Source: Saccharopolyspora_C sp040643635 (GTDB lineage: Bacteria; Actinomycetota; Actinomycetes; Mycobacteriales; Pseudonocardiaceae). From it: 64,000 nucleotides of DNA. The stretch is taken from assembly GCF_040643635.1 (NCBI RefSeq), contig NZ_JBEYUS010000008.1, positions 1 through 64,000 on the forward strand. The letters are read 5' to 3'. Within the stretch, counting starts at the first letter, position 1. Every line of letters starts with the position of its first letter. The notes under the pieces are model-generated. The model saw only the letters and a list, made by a program, of their open reading frames with translations. It ran no database searches and was not told the origin of the DNA. Shown one piece after another: positions 16,909 to 25,451 of this stretch. Position numbers and translations under genes: made by a program.

Positions 16909-17556
16909 GTGACTCCCGCAGCCGTGCTCTTCGACCTCGACGGCGTCCTCGTCGACTCCGAACAACTCTGGGACCGGATCCGCCGCGACGTCGTCGCCGC
17001 CCACGGCGGCCGGTGGACCGACGACGCGACCCGGGCCATGCAGGGCATGAGCACCCCGGAGTGGGCCCGCTACCTCGTCGACGACCTCGGCGCGCAGCTC
17101 ACCGCCGACGACGCCGCCGAGCGGGTCATCGCCGAGATGGCCCGCGTCTACGCCGCGGACGCGCCCGTGCTGCCCGGCGCCGCCGACACCCTGCGGCGCG
17201 TCGCCGAGCGGTTCCCCACCGCCATCGCCAGCTCCGCACCGCCGCGGATCATCCAGGCGTTCCTGGACAGCACCGGCCTCACCGTCGGCGCCACCCTCTC
17301 CAGCGAGCAGGTCGGCAGGGGCAAACCCGCGCCCGACGTGTACCTGGAGGCCGCGCGGCTGCTCGGCACCTCCGCCGCCGACTGCGCCGCCGTCGAGGAC
17401 TCCAGCAACGGGCTGCGCGCCGCCACCGCCTCCGGAGCCACCGTGTTCGCGGTGCCCAACGCGCACTTCCCGCCCGCCGAGGACGCCCTCGCCGGCGCGC
17501 ACCGCGTGCTCGGCGACATCACCGAACTCCCCGCCGCCCTCGACGAACTCGGCTGA
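16909..17556 (+). CDS. HAD-superfamily phosphatase (beta-phosphoglucomutase-like)
   Basis: The 215-residue HAD hydrolase has motif I 'FDLDGVLVDSE' (both catalytic Asp), motif II Ser in 'AIASSAPP', the motif III Lys in 'GRGKPAPDVYLEAA', and motif IV 'CAAVEDSSNGLRAA'. The helical cap after motif I marks subfamily IA, as in beta-phosphoglucomutase and phosphoglycolate phosphatase. The substrate is probably a small phosphosugar. The GTG start sits after a TACGAT -10 box, implying a leaderless transcript. Confidence 0.87.
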   Translation: MTPAAVLFDLDGVLVDSEQLWDRIRRDVVAAHGGRWTDDATRAMQGMSTPEWARYLVDDLGAQLTADDAAERVIAEMARVYAADAPVLPGAADTLRRVAERFPTAIASSAPPRIIQAFLDSTGLTVGATLSSEQVGRGKPAPDVYLEAARLLGTSAADCAAVEDSSNGLRAATASGATVFAVPNAHFPPAEDALAGAHRVLGDITELPAALDELG

Positions 17557-17673
17557 CCACCGGCCGAGCGCCCGCGGCCGAACGGAGCAACTCCGCCCCC
17601 GACCCGTTGACCCTGCCCCTGGGACACGCCGTTGAGTGCTCTCGGGAGAACACCGAGGGATGAGGGGCAGGAC

Positions 17674-19161
17674 ATGGATCTCAAGCGGAGCGCGGCCCGG
17701 AGTGCGGCCGCGCTGATCGCGGCGGGCCTCGCGGGCTCGCTGCTGGCGGTACCGGCGTCGGCCGAGAACACCGCGCCGGAGCTGGAGTGGGGGCCGTGCC
17801 CGGCGGACGTGGTGACCGACCCGCTACCGGTGCAGTGCGCCGTGGTGCCGGTGCCGGTGGACTACTCCGACCCGGACGGCGCGCAGCTCGACCTCACGAT
17901 CTCGCGGCTGGCCAGCCAGCACCCCGAGCAGCGGCGCGGCGTGCTGCTGCTCAACCCCGGCGGGCCCGGCGGCTCCGGGCTGTCCTTCGGCGCCGATCTG
18001 GCGAGCCGGGGTCTGCCCGCGAGCGTGCTGGACTCCTACGACCTGATCGGGATGGACACCAGGGGAGTGGGCCACTCCTCCCCGGTGAGCTGCGGCTTCA
18101 CCGACGAGCAGGCGCGCTACGGGAACATCCCGCCGTACGCGGCGGACGACGCCCCGGTCACCGAGCGGGCCGAGGAGGTGCGCGTCATCGCAGAGCAGTG
18201 CGACCAGCACGACGACGGGCGGCTGAGCAGCCTCACCACCGCGAACATGGCGCGCGACCTGGACCGGATCCGGGCCGCGCTCGGCGAGGAGCAGGCGAGC
18301 TTCTACGGCGCGTCCTACGGTTCCGCGCTGGGCGCCGCGTACGCCTCGATGTTCCCGGAGCGGGCCGACCGGGTGGTGCTGGACAGCAACATCGGCGACA
18401 CCGCGCTGGACCGGGACGGGATGCGCCGGTTCGCGCTCGGCGCCGAGCAGGCCTTCCCGGACTTCGCGGCGTGGGTCGCGCAGCGCGGCGACTCCTACGG
18501 CCTCGGCGGCACGCCGGAGGAGGTGCGGCGCACCTACTTCGACCTCGCCGAACGCCTCGACGCCCACCCGTTCGCCGGGGTGGACGGGGCGCAGTTCCGG
18601 CTGGCCACCTTCGTCGGGCTGTACGCCGAATCGACCTACGGCCGGACCGCGCAGCTCTGGCAGTCGCTGCGCGACTCCGACGAGGGCGCGGTGCGCGCGC
18701 AGCAACTCGCCGGATCGGACACCTCGGCGTTGGACAACTCGCTGTCGGTGTTCCTCGCGGTGACCTGCAACGACGTCCCCTGGCCGGAGGACGTCGAGAC
18801 CTACCGGCGCGACGTGGCCGCGGACCGGGCGGAGTTCCCGCTGTTCGGCGCGGCCGCCGCGAACGTGCTGCCCTGCGCGTTCTGGGCGCACGAGCCCGCC
18901 GAACCGCGGGTGCCGGTCCGCGCCGACGGGCCGGAGAACGTGCTCATCGTGCAGAACCGCCGCGACCCGGTCACCCCGCACCGCGGCGGCGAGCTGCTCC
19001 GGGAGAAGTTCGGCGACCGCGCACGGCTGGTCAGCGCCGACGAGGCCGGGCACGGCGCCTACGTGCTCGGCGGCAACGCCTGCGTGCTGGACGTGGCCAC
19101 CACGTTCCTCGTGGCCGGGGAGCGCCCGGCCCAGGACCTGTCCTGCCCGGCCGCCGGCTGA
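17674..19161 (+). CDS. Secreted alpha/beta hydrolase (tripeptidyl aminopeptidase type)
   Basis: The 495-residue precursor has a Sec signal ending in AVPASA (about residue 30). The mature enzyme has the 'NPGGPGGSG' oxyanion segment, the nucleophile elbow 'GASYGSALGAAYA', a C-terminal TAP-like region with 'NRRDPVTPHRGGE', and the catalytic His in 'DEAGHGAYV'. This is the exported serine-peptidase family (SCO tripeptidyl aminopeptidase-like) that trims N-terminal peptides. Paired Cys residues suggest disulfides. The ATG at 17674 is set by GAGGGG about ten bases upstream. Confidence 0.87.
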   Translation: MDLKRSAARSAAALIAAGLAGSLLAVPASAENTAPELEWGPCPADVVTDPLPVQCAVVPVPVDYSDPDGAQLDLTISRLASQHPEQRRGVLLLNPGGPGGSGLSFGADLASRGLPASVLDSYDLIGMDTRGVGHSSPVSCGFTDEQARYGNIPPYAADDAPVTERAEEVRVIAEQCDQHDDGRLSSLTTANMARDLDRIRAALGEEQASFYGASYGSALGAAYASMFPERADRVVLDSNIGDTALDRDGMRRFALGAEQAFPDFAAWVAQRGDSYGLGGTPEEVRRTYFDLAERLDAHPFAGVDGAQFRLATFVGLYAESTYGRTAQLWQSLRDSDEGAVRAQQLAGSDTSALDNSLSVFLAVTCNDVPWPEDVETYRRDVAADRAEFPLFGAAAANVLPCAFWAHEPAEPRVPVRADGPENVLIVQNRRDPVTPHRGGELLREKFGDRARLVSADEAGHGAYVLGGNACVLDVATTFLVAGERPAQDLSCPAAG

Positions 19162-19171
19162 TCGTCCCCGG

Positions 19172-19202
19172 TCCGGCCGGGCGGGTGGACCGCCAGGCCG
19201 GA
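19172..19202. terminator. Candidate bidirectional terminator
   Basis: TCCGGCC pairs with GGCCGGA around a loop that contains its own GGCGG/CCGCC stem. It lies between the convergent hydrolase gene and the 599-residue hypothetical gene, abutting the latter's stop. Confidence 0.4.
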
Positions 19203-21002
19203 TCAGGCGGTGTTCAAGCGGTCCAGGCGTTCCCGGGCCGCGGTGGACACCTGCTCGTCGGGGTGCTCGGCGGCGACGACGCCGAGCACCACGTCGGCCC
19301 GCGCGTCCCCGGTCCGGGCGATCCCGTCGAGGACCGCCAGCTGGTCCGGGGTGGTGCGGGTCCGGAAGTCGGCGAGGAACGCGGCCGAGTCCTCGCGCGC
19401 GGTCACCGCCATCGCGTCCAGCGCCACCACCAGCTCGTCCCCGTCGCGCAGCTCCACGTCCCGCTCGGTCGGCCGCACCCGCAGCCACATCCGGGCGGCG
19501 GGCCCGCACACCGGGTCCTCGCGCAGCCCGCGCACCGCGGCCACGCCTTCGTCGCCGGTGTGCTCCAGCAGCCACAGCGCGCCGAGCCGCACCTCGGGGT
19601 CGTCGACGCGGCGCAGCAGGTCGGCGAGTTCCACGGCGGCCGCCGCCCGGCCGCGGAGCCCGACCCAGCCCGCGACGACCTCGCCCACCACGTCCGGCGG
19701 GCCGCCCGGCAGCGCGAGCACCACCACCTCGGCGGGCAGCGCCACCGCCTCCTCCAGCGTCGGGGCGATGAACCCGTACCCGCGCAGCGAGCCGTGCGCG
19801 GCCCACACGCCCAGCGGCAGCAGCTCCACCACCGTCCGGTCCGCCGAGCCGGGCGCGAACGCCTCGATCCGCTCCAGCAGTTCCGGCAGCTCGGTGCGGT
19901 AGCGGCGCAGCACGCCCAGCGGTTCCCAGAGCCGCAGCACCCGGTCCACCACGCGCGCCACCGCGGGCCGCGCGTCGGCCCGGTCGGTGATCGCGTGCAG
20001 CACCAGGCCCACCACCTGCTCGACCGGCACCGCGCCGGTGTCGGTGTAGAGCGCGCTGAGCACCGCCTGCACCACTTCCGGGAACGCGTCCTCTCCGTCG
20101 AGCAGCCCGTCCAGCAGCTCGGCGTCCGCCCCGCCGACCTCGTCGAGCAGCACGAACGACTGCCAGAGCCGCGTCCACAGCACGCCCGGTTCGGCCAGCA
20201 GCGGGGTGCTGATCGCGCTGCGCACCACCCGGCCGTCGAGGACCCGCACCAGGTGCGCGCGGTCCGCCCACGCCGCGGTGGCCGGTGCCAGGTCCGGCTC
20301 GCAGTCCAGCGCCGCGGCCAGTTCCGCCCCGTCGCCGAGCTCGCGGCCGGTGCCGGTCCAGCGCAGCAGCGCGGCCATCCGCGCGATGATCGGAGTGCCC
20401 GCCGCTTCGGCGTCCGGCGTCGCACCGTCGGGGATGCGCATCGGTGGCAGCCAGTGCACCGGGACGGGCAGCGGTTCCCGGTCGGCCCGTTCTTCGACGG
20501 TGCGCAGCACGGCCCGGTCCAGCTCGATCTCGCCGTCGTCCACCGCGGCGACGAACCGGGCGAACGCGCCTTCCGCGCCGAGGTCGACGCCGTGCTCCCG
20601 AGCGGCCAGCGACCAGAACTTCTCCGGCCCCCACTCGGCCGGTTCGGCCATCGCCGCCAGGAAGGCGGGCCGGGCCTCGTCGATCGCCGCGTGCAGCGCG
20701 GACACCGGATCGCTGCCGGCCATCAGCAGCCGTTCCCCGGCGAGGAAGTCCACCCACTCGTGCAGCAGCTCCGGCACCGCCGCCCAGCGGGGCAGCACCA
20801 GGTGCCGGGGCACCACCTCGGTGAGCACCCGCACCAGGTCGGGCGCGGTCCAGCGGGCGAGCAGCCCGTCCCGCGCGCACTTGTCCCGCAGCAGCACGCC
20901 GAGCAGGTCGGGCGCGTCGGGGCGCGCACCGAACCGCTCGGACAGCGCGGCGGCGGAGGCGGCGAAGCCGTCCACCTCACCGTGCAGGAAAACGGTGCGC
21001 AT
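19203..21002 (-). CDS. Uncharacterised 599-residue actinobacterial protein
   Basis: I do not recognise a named family. The soluble protein is Leu/Ala/Glu-rich and almost all helical, with no signal or membrane segment. The C-terminal third has HEAT-like helical pairs ('RRVDDPEVRLGALWLLEHTGDEGVAAVRGL', 'DEQVSTAARERLDRL'). The middle looks like a large helical scaffold with 'HLVRVLDGRVVRSAISTPLL'. Codon use is normal for the genome. The ATG at 21002 is preceded by AAGGGCG. It stands alone, divergent from a GNAT gene. A protein-protein scaffold role is a guess from the repeats. Confidence 0.7.
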   Translation of the reverse strand: MRTVFLHGEVDGFAASAAALSERFGARPDAPDLLGVLLRDKCARDGLLARWTAPDLVRVLTEVVPRHLVLPRWAAVPELLHEWVDFLAGERLLMAGSDPVSALHAAIDEARPAFLAAMAEPAEWGPEKFWSLAAREHGVDLGAEGAFARFVAAVDDGEIELDRAVLRTVEERADREPLPVPVHWLPPMRIPDGATPDAEAAGTPIIARMAALLRWTGTGRELGDGAELAAALDCEPDLAPATAAWADRAHLVRVLDGRVVRSAISTPLLAEPGVLWTRLWQSFVLLDEVGGADAELLDGLLDGEDAFPEVVQAVLSALYTDTGAVPVEQVVGLVLHAITDRADARPAVARVVDRVLRLWEPLGVLRRYRTELPELLERIEAFAPGSADRTVVELLPLGVWAAHGSLRGYGFIAPTLEEAVALPAEVVVLALPGGPPDVVGEVVAGWVGLRGRAAAAVELADLLRRVDDPEVRLGALWLLEHTGDEGVAAVRGLREDPVCGPAARMWLRVRPTERDVELRDGDELVVALDAMAVTAREDSAAFLADFRTRTTPDQLAVLDGIARTGDARADVVLGVVAAEHPDEQVSTAARERLDRLNTA

Positions 21003-21169
21003 CAGTTCGCCCTTCGCCGCGACCGGTACCGGATGTGCATCGAGGGTAGGGAGCGGACGTTGATCACTCCGGCAGCGCGTGCCCCGGCGTGTCGGCCCGG
21101 TGCGCCCGGTGTTCGCCCGCGGCGCGGTCGTCCGAGGTCACGGCGATCGGACGAGCGGCGGAAAACCGA

Positions 21170-21198
21170 TTGTTCACCCACCCGGGCCGCACTAGCGT
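21170..21198 (+). promoter_or_regulatory. Leaderless promoter of GNAT gene
   Basis: A -35-like TTGTTC (21170-21175) and a -10 TAGCGT (21193-21198) are separated by 17 bp. The ATG lies seven bases after the -10 box. Confidence 0.55.
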
Positions 21199-21205
21199 TC
21201 GCCGC

Positions 21206-21691
21206 ATGCGGATCCGGGAGTTCGTCGAGGCCGACTGGCCCGAGGTGTGGCCGATCCTCCGCGAGGTGGCGCGCGCGGGCGAGACGTTCTGCTACGAGCG
21301 GGACCTGTCCGCCGAGCAGGCCCGCGAGCTCTGGCTGGAACGGCCGCCGGGCCGCACCACCGTCGCCGAGGTCGACGGGCGGGTGCTGGGCACCGCCAAG
21401 ATGGGGCCGAACCGGGCAGGACCGGGCGCGCACGTGTCCACCGCGAGCTTCATGGTCGCCGCGGAGGCGCGCGGCCGAGGCGTCGGCGGCGGGCTGTGCG
21501 GGGACGCCCTGTCCTGGGCGCGCGGCGCCGGCTACGCGGGGATGCAGTTCAACGCGGTCGTCGAGTCGAACCGGTCGGCCGTCGCGCTCTACGAGCGGCT
21601 CGGCTTCGCGGTGATCGGCACCGTGCCCGGCGCGTTCGAGCACCCCGAGCTGGGCCGGATCGGCCTGCACGTCATGTACTGCCCGTTCTGA
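21206..21691 (+). CDS. GNAT-family N-acetyltransferase
   Basis: The 161-residue GNAT-fold protein has the acetyl-CoA-binding motif A 'FMVAAEARGRGVGGGLCGDALSWA' and the C-terminal 'NRSAVALYERLGFAVIGTVPGAFEHPELG' typical of the subgroup acting on small amines such as phosphinothricin-like substrates. The substrate is not determined. The ATG at 21206 is the leaderless start. Its stop codon lies in the first of three 13-bp direct repeats. Confidence 0.85.
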   Translation: MRIREFVEADWPEVWPILREVARAGETFCYERDLSAEQARELWLERPPGRTTVAEVDGRVLGTAKMGPNRAGPGAHVSTASFMVAAEARGRGVGGGLCGDALSWARGAGYAGMQFNAVVESNRSAVALYERLGFAVIGTVPGAFEHPELGRIGLHVMYCPF

Positions 21692-21726
21692 TCCCCGGTT
21701 CTGATCCCCGGTTCTGATCCCTCGTC
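21688..21726 (+). repeat. 13-bp tandem repeat across a stop codon
   Basis: CTGATCCCCGGTT occurs at 21688 and 21701, with a degenerate copy at 21714. The first copy contains the TGA stop of the GNAT gene. Confidence 0.75.
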
Positions 21727-21743
21727 CTGATCCAGGAGTGCTC

Positions 21744-22250
21744 GTGCCCGCCGAACGTCCCGCCCCGCCGACGACCGGCGCCGAACGACCGATGCTGCGC
21801 GCCTACCTGGACTTCCACCGGGCGACGCTGGCGATGAAGTGCGACGGCCTCGCGGACGAGGAGCTGCGCAGGCGGGCGTCCCCGCCGTCCGAGCTGAGCC
21901 TGCTCGGCCTGCTGCGACACCTGGCCGAGGTCGAGCGGGCCTGGTTCCGCCGCACCATCGCGGGCGAGGCCGTCCCGCTGGTGTGGTCCGCCGACGGCGA
22001 CTTCCAGGCCGCCTACGACCCGAGCGGGTGCACCGGGGCGGAGGCGTTCGCCGCGTGGCGCGCCGAGGTCGAGCACTCCCGCCGCATCGAGCGCGAAGCC
22101 GAGTCCCTCGACGTCGTGGCCCGCGACCCGCGCTCCGGCACCGACGTCTCGCTGCGCCTGGTGCTGCTGCACCTGATCCACGAGTACGCCCGGCACAACG
22201 GCCACGCCGACCTCCTCCGCGAAGCGATCGACGGCACCACCGGCGCCTGA
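21744..22250 (+). CDS. DinB-family (DUF664) protein
   Basis: The 168-residue four-helix protein matches the DinB/DUF664 group, possibly mycothiol-dependent: 'LLGLLRHLAEVERAWFRR' with a metal-ligand-type His and, at the C-terminus, 'LLLHLIHEYARHNGHADLLREAIDG' with the paired His of the metal triad. Such proteins are metal-binding and some act as thiol S-transferases with mycothiol. I choose the GTG at 21744 because AGGAG (21734-21738) is correctly spaced for it; the GTG at 21738 overlaps the ribosome binding site. Confidence 0.82.
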   Translation: MPAERPAPPTTGAERPMLRAYLDFHRATLAMKCDGLADEELRRRASPPSELSLLGLLRHLAEVERAWFRRTIAGEAVPLVWSADGDFQAAYDPSGCTGAEAFAAWRAEVEHSRRIEREAESLDVVARDPRSGTDVSLRLVLLHLIHEYARHNGHADLLREAIDGTTGA

Positions 22251-22292
22251 CCGGCCATTCCGGAACGCCGCTCGCGAGCGAGGTGTCCTCGT

Positions 22293-22298
22293 TATCGT
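22293..22298 (+). promoter_or_regulatory. Leaderless -10 box for ComB-like gene
   Basis: TATCGT ends seven bases before the ATG at 22306, without a Shine-Dalgarno sequence. Confidence 0.55.
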
Positions 22299-22305
22299 CC
22301 GCTGC

Positions 22306-23064
22306 ATGGCGAATCCGCACGCGCAGGAGCCCTGGTCGGCCCGGTTCGACTGGGGGCCGGTCGGCGCCGAGACCTTGGCCGGGGCATCCGACCTGGTCGC
22401 CGTCGTCGACGTGCTGTCCTTCACCACCGCGCTGACCGTCGCGGTCGACCGGGGGATCGAGGTCTTCCCCTTCCGCTGGCGGGACGAGCGCGCCGAGCGG
22501 TTCGCGCAGGACCGCGACGCCGTGCTGGCCGTGGGCCGGTCGGCGGCGCGGCCGGGGCGGATCAGCCTCTCCGCCGGGACCATCCGAGCCGCCGGCCCGG
22601 TCCGCAGGCTCGTCCTCCCGTCGCCGAACGGATCGACGATCGCGCAGGACGTCGCCGCGACCGGCACGACCCTGATCGGCGTCAGCCTGCGCAACGCCAC
22701 CGCCGCCGCGGAGTGGACGAGGAACCGGCTCGCCGCGGTGCGCGGAGCGTCCGTGTCGGTCATCGCCGCTGGTGAGCGCTGGCCGGACGGTTCGTTGCGC
22801 CCTGCCGTCGAGGACCTCTGGGGTGCCGGTGCCTACCTCGCCGCGCTCGACGCGCAGGGCTTCGGGTCGTTCTCACCCGAGGCGTTCTCCGCGGCCGCCG
22901 CCCACCGCGCGGTCGCCGGTGACCTGCCCGCGCGGTTGCGCGCGAGCGCGAGCGGGCGGGAACTCGTCGACGGGGGCTTCGCCGACGACGTCGAGATCGC
23001 CGCCGAGGTCGATGCGAGCATCGCGGTGCCCCTCCTCCGCGAGGAGAGCTTCACCGCGGCCTGA
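22306..23064 (+). CDS. ComB-like 2-phosphosulfolactate phosphatase
   Basis: The 252-residue protein matches the ComB family: 'VAVVDVLSFTTALTVAVDRG', 'LVLPSPNGSTIAQ', 'GVSLRNATAAA' and 'VIAAGERWPDGSLRPAVEDLWGAGAYL'. ComB removes phosphate from 2-phosphosulfolactate in coenzyme M biosynthesis. Actinobacteria do not make coenzyme M, so the physiological substrate here is uncertain. The ATG lies seven bases after a -10 box. It converges on dnaB with only 26 bp between stops. Confidence 0.83.
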   Translation: MANPHAQEPWSARFDWGPVGAETLAGASDLVAVVDVLSFTTALTVAVDRGIEVFPFRWRDERAERFAQDRDAVLAVGRSAARPGRISLSAGTIRAAGPVRRLVLPSPNGSTIAQDVAATGTTLIGVSLRNATAAAEWTRNRLAAVRGASVSVIAAGERWPDGSLRPAVEDLWGAGAYLAALDAQGFGSFSPEAFSAAAAHRAVAGDLPARLRASASGRELVDGGFADDVEIAAEVDASIAVPLLREESFTAA

Positions 23065-23090
23065 TCCGGCCGCCGCCGGTGCGGCACGCC

Positions 23091-25451
23091 CTATTCCGGG
23101 GCCATGTCGACGAAGCGGCTGTAGTGCAGCTGGTGGGCGACGGTGATGGTGGCCTGGGGGCCGGCGCGGTGCTTGGCCAGGATCAGGTCGGCCTCGCCCA
23201 TCCGGGGGTCGTCGCGTTCGAACGCGTCCGGCCGGTTGATCAGGATCACCATGTCCGCGTCCTGCTCCAGGGAACCGGATTCACGCAGGTCCGAGAGCTG
23301 CGGGCGCTTGTCGGTGCGCTGTTCGGGACCTCGGTTCAGCTGGGAGATCGCGACGACGGGGACTTCCAGCTCCTTGGCGAGCAGCTTGAGGTTTCGGGAG
23401 AACTCCGAGACCTCCTGCTGCCGGGATTCGACGCGCTTGCCGGAGGTCATCAGCTGCAGGTAGTCCACGACGACCAGCTGGATGTCGGCGCGCTGCTTGA
23501 GCCGCCGGGCCTTCGCCCGGATCTCCATCATGGTGAGGTTCGGCGAGTCGTCCACGTACAGCGGCGCTTCGCTGATCTCGCTCATCCGCCGCGCGAGCCG
23601 CGTCCAGTCGTCGTCGGTCATGCGGCCACCGCGCATGTCGCCGAGCCGGATGCGGGCCTCCGCGGAGAGCATGCGCATCACGATCTCGGTCTTGCCCATT
23701 TCCAGCGAGAAGATGACGCTGGCCAGGCCGTGCTTGATCGACGCGGTGCGGGCGAAGTCCAGGCCCAGCGTGGAGTTGTGCGTGGGCACCATGCCGCGGC
23801 CCGCGAGGTACAGGTGGTCGGGGGCGTCGACCTCGACGCAGCGCACCGGCACGCTCGGCACTTCGCGGAGGGCGACGATGCGGCGCGGCGGCTCGACGCG
23901 GTCCTGCCTGGCTTCCTTGTGCTCCGAGTTCTTCGCGGGCAGCCGGAACACCTCGTCCGGTCCGCTGTCGAACACGATCGCCACCCGGTCGAAACCGCCG
24001 GGTGCGGAGTCGGCGATCCGGGCGCCGCAGGTGTAGCCGAGGCCGAGCAGCAGCTCCCGCACCCGCACCGACAGCGGCTCGCTGATCTCCAGCCGCAGCC
24101 TGCCGTCGGCGTCGACGGAACCGGCGGCGTCGAGCAGCCCGGCCAGCAGCGCGCGGCGCTGCTCCTCGCTGGCGCGCAGGTACGCGGGTGGCAGGTCGTG
24201 GTCGTCCCAGGAACCGAACCGGGCGAGCGCGGCGGGGATGTCCACGCCGAACTCGGGCTTCGGGGCGTCCGGCTCCGCGGCGCCCTCCTCGGCCGGGTAT
24301 TCGACGACGGCGCCGACGGTGGTGACCTCGGCGTCCGCGGGTTCGGCGGCGTGCGCGAGACCGGCCTGCTCCAGCAGTTCCGGCGCGCCGCGCACCTGCC
24401 CGGACTCGTCGCCCGCGGCGAGCCACACGCCGAGCGCGTACGGCGCGACGGGCAGCTCGCGCTGCGGCAGCCGGAGGCCGGTGTGCGCGGGGAGTTCGTG
24501 GTCGGTGCCTGCGGCGGCGAGTTCGGCGGTGGTGCGGACCTGACCGTCGGAGAGCCGCCACTGGTGCTGGGCGTCGGCGACGAGGACGCCGCCGTCGGAG
24601 AACTCGACTTCGAAGCAGGGGCGGTCGGTGAGCACCTCGGTCGCGCGCACCACCCGGATGGGCTGCCCGGACAGCCCGATCAGCTCGTCGCCGACGGCGA
24701 CCTCGCCCATCGTGGTCCAGCCGCCGGGGGTGGGCAGCGGGGTGTCCAGCGCGAGCGCCTTGCCGACACCCGGTCGCGCCGCGACGATGATCATCTGTCC
24801 GCCGTGCAGCCCGTTGGTGACCTCGTCGAGGTCGACGAAACCGGTGGGGATGCCCTGGGACTCGCCGCCGCGGGAGGCGATGGCGTCGATCTCGTCCATC
24901 GTCGGCTGCAGCAGGTCCTCCAGCGCGGCGTAGTCCTCGCTGGTGCGGCGCTCGGTGACGTCGTAGATGGCGGCCTGCGCCCGGTCCACGACCTCTTCGA
25001 TCGCGGAGCCCTCGGCACCGTGGTAGCCGAGCTGCACGATCCGGGTGCCCGCTTCGACCAGGCGCCGCAGCACCGCCTTCTCCGCGACGATCTCGGCGTA
25101 GTAGCCGGCGTTCGCCGCGGTCGGCACGCTGGCGATCAGCGTGTGCATGTAGGGGGCGCCGCCGATGCGCTGCAGCTCCTGGCGGCGTTCGAGCTCGGCG
25201 GACACGGTGATCGCGTCCGCGGGTTCGCCGCGGCCGTACAGGTCGAGGACGCAGTTGTAGATGGACTGGTGCGCGGGCCGGTAGAAGTCGTTCGGGGTCA
25301 GCACCTCGACGACGTCGGCGATGGCGTCCTTGCTGAGCATCATGCCGCCGAGCACGGACTGCTCCGCGGCCAAGTCCTGCGGGGGCTGGCGTTCGAAGCC
25401 GGAGTCCCCGTTCGACGCGGGCTGTGCGCCTCGTTCGTCTGCCAACGCCAC
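23091..25451 (-). CDS. dnaB: Replicative DNA helicase DnaB with intein
   Basis: DnaB is the hexameric ring helicase of the replisome. The 786-residue precursor is a normal DnaB of about 458 residues interrupted by a 328-residue intein between Lys231 and Ser560, inside the Walker A loop (ARPGVGK|STLGLDF). The N-terminal primase-interacting domain covers about 25-170. After the insertion come the Walker B-like 'LVVVDYLQLM', 'ISQLNRGPEQR' (with 'RPQLSDLRESGSLEQDAD') and the arginine finger region 'LILAKHRAGP'. Only spliced protein can bind ATP, so splicing gates helicase activity. The GTG start at 25451 has GGAGGTGA upstream. A DnaA-box-like array lies in the 557-bp upstream region. Confidence 0.95.
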   Translation of the reverse strand: MALADERGAQPASNGDSGFERQPPQDLAAEQSVLGGMMLSKDAIADVVEVLTPNDFYRPAHQSIYNCVLDLYGRGEPADAITVSAELERRQELQRIGGAPYMHTLIASVPTAANAGYYAEIVAEKAVLRRLVEAGTRIVQLGYHGAEGSAIEEVVDRAQAAIYDVTERRTSEDYAALEDLLQPTMDEIDAIASRGGESQGIPTGFVDLDEVTNGLHGGQMIIVAARPGVGKALALDTPLPTPGGWTTMGEVAVGDELIGLSGQPIRVVRATEVLTDRPCFEVEFSDGGVLVADAQHQWRLSDGQVRTTAELAAAGTDHELPAHTGLRLPQRELPVAPYALGVWLAAGDESGQVRGAPELLEQAGLAHAAEPADAEVTTVGAVVEYPAEEGAAEPDAPKPEFGVDIPAALARFGSWDDHDLPPAYLRASEEQRRALLAGLLDAAGSVDADGRLRLEISEPLSVRVRELLLGLGYTCGARIADSAPGGFDRVAIVFDSGPDEVFRLPAKNSEHKEARQDRVEPPRRIVALREVPSVPVRCVEVDAPDHLYLAGRGMVPTHNSTLGLDFARTASIKHGLASVIFSLEMGKTEIVMRMLSAEARIRLGDMRGGRMTDDDWTRLARRMSEISEAPLYVDDSPNLTMMEIRAKARRLKQRADIQLVVVDYLQLMTSGKRVESRQQEVSEFSRNLKLLAKELEVPVVAISQLNRGPEQRTDKRPQLSDLRESGSLEQDADMVILINRPDAFERDDPRMGEADLILAKHRAGPQATITVAHQLHYSRFVDMAPE
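23775..24758 (-). mobile_element. Class 3-type intein in dnaB Walker A site, endonuclease probably dead
   Basis: The 328-residue intein starts with Ala rather than Cys or Ser and ends THN before Ser+1. Trp67 (in ADAQHQW), Cys307 (in PVRCVEV) and Thr326 (in VPTHN) supply the W-C-T triad that defines class 3 inteins, which splice through the internal Cys. A LAGLIDADG endonuclease domain is present (about 100-245). Its two motifs read LGVWLAAG (Ala115) and LAGLLDAAG (Ala212), so both metal-binding Asp residues appear replaced by Ala. The element should splice but no longer home. Confidence 0.85.
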
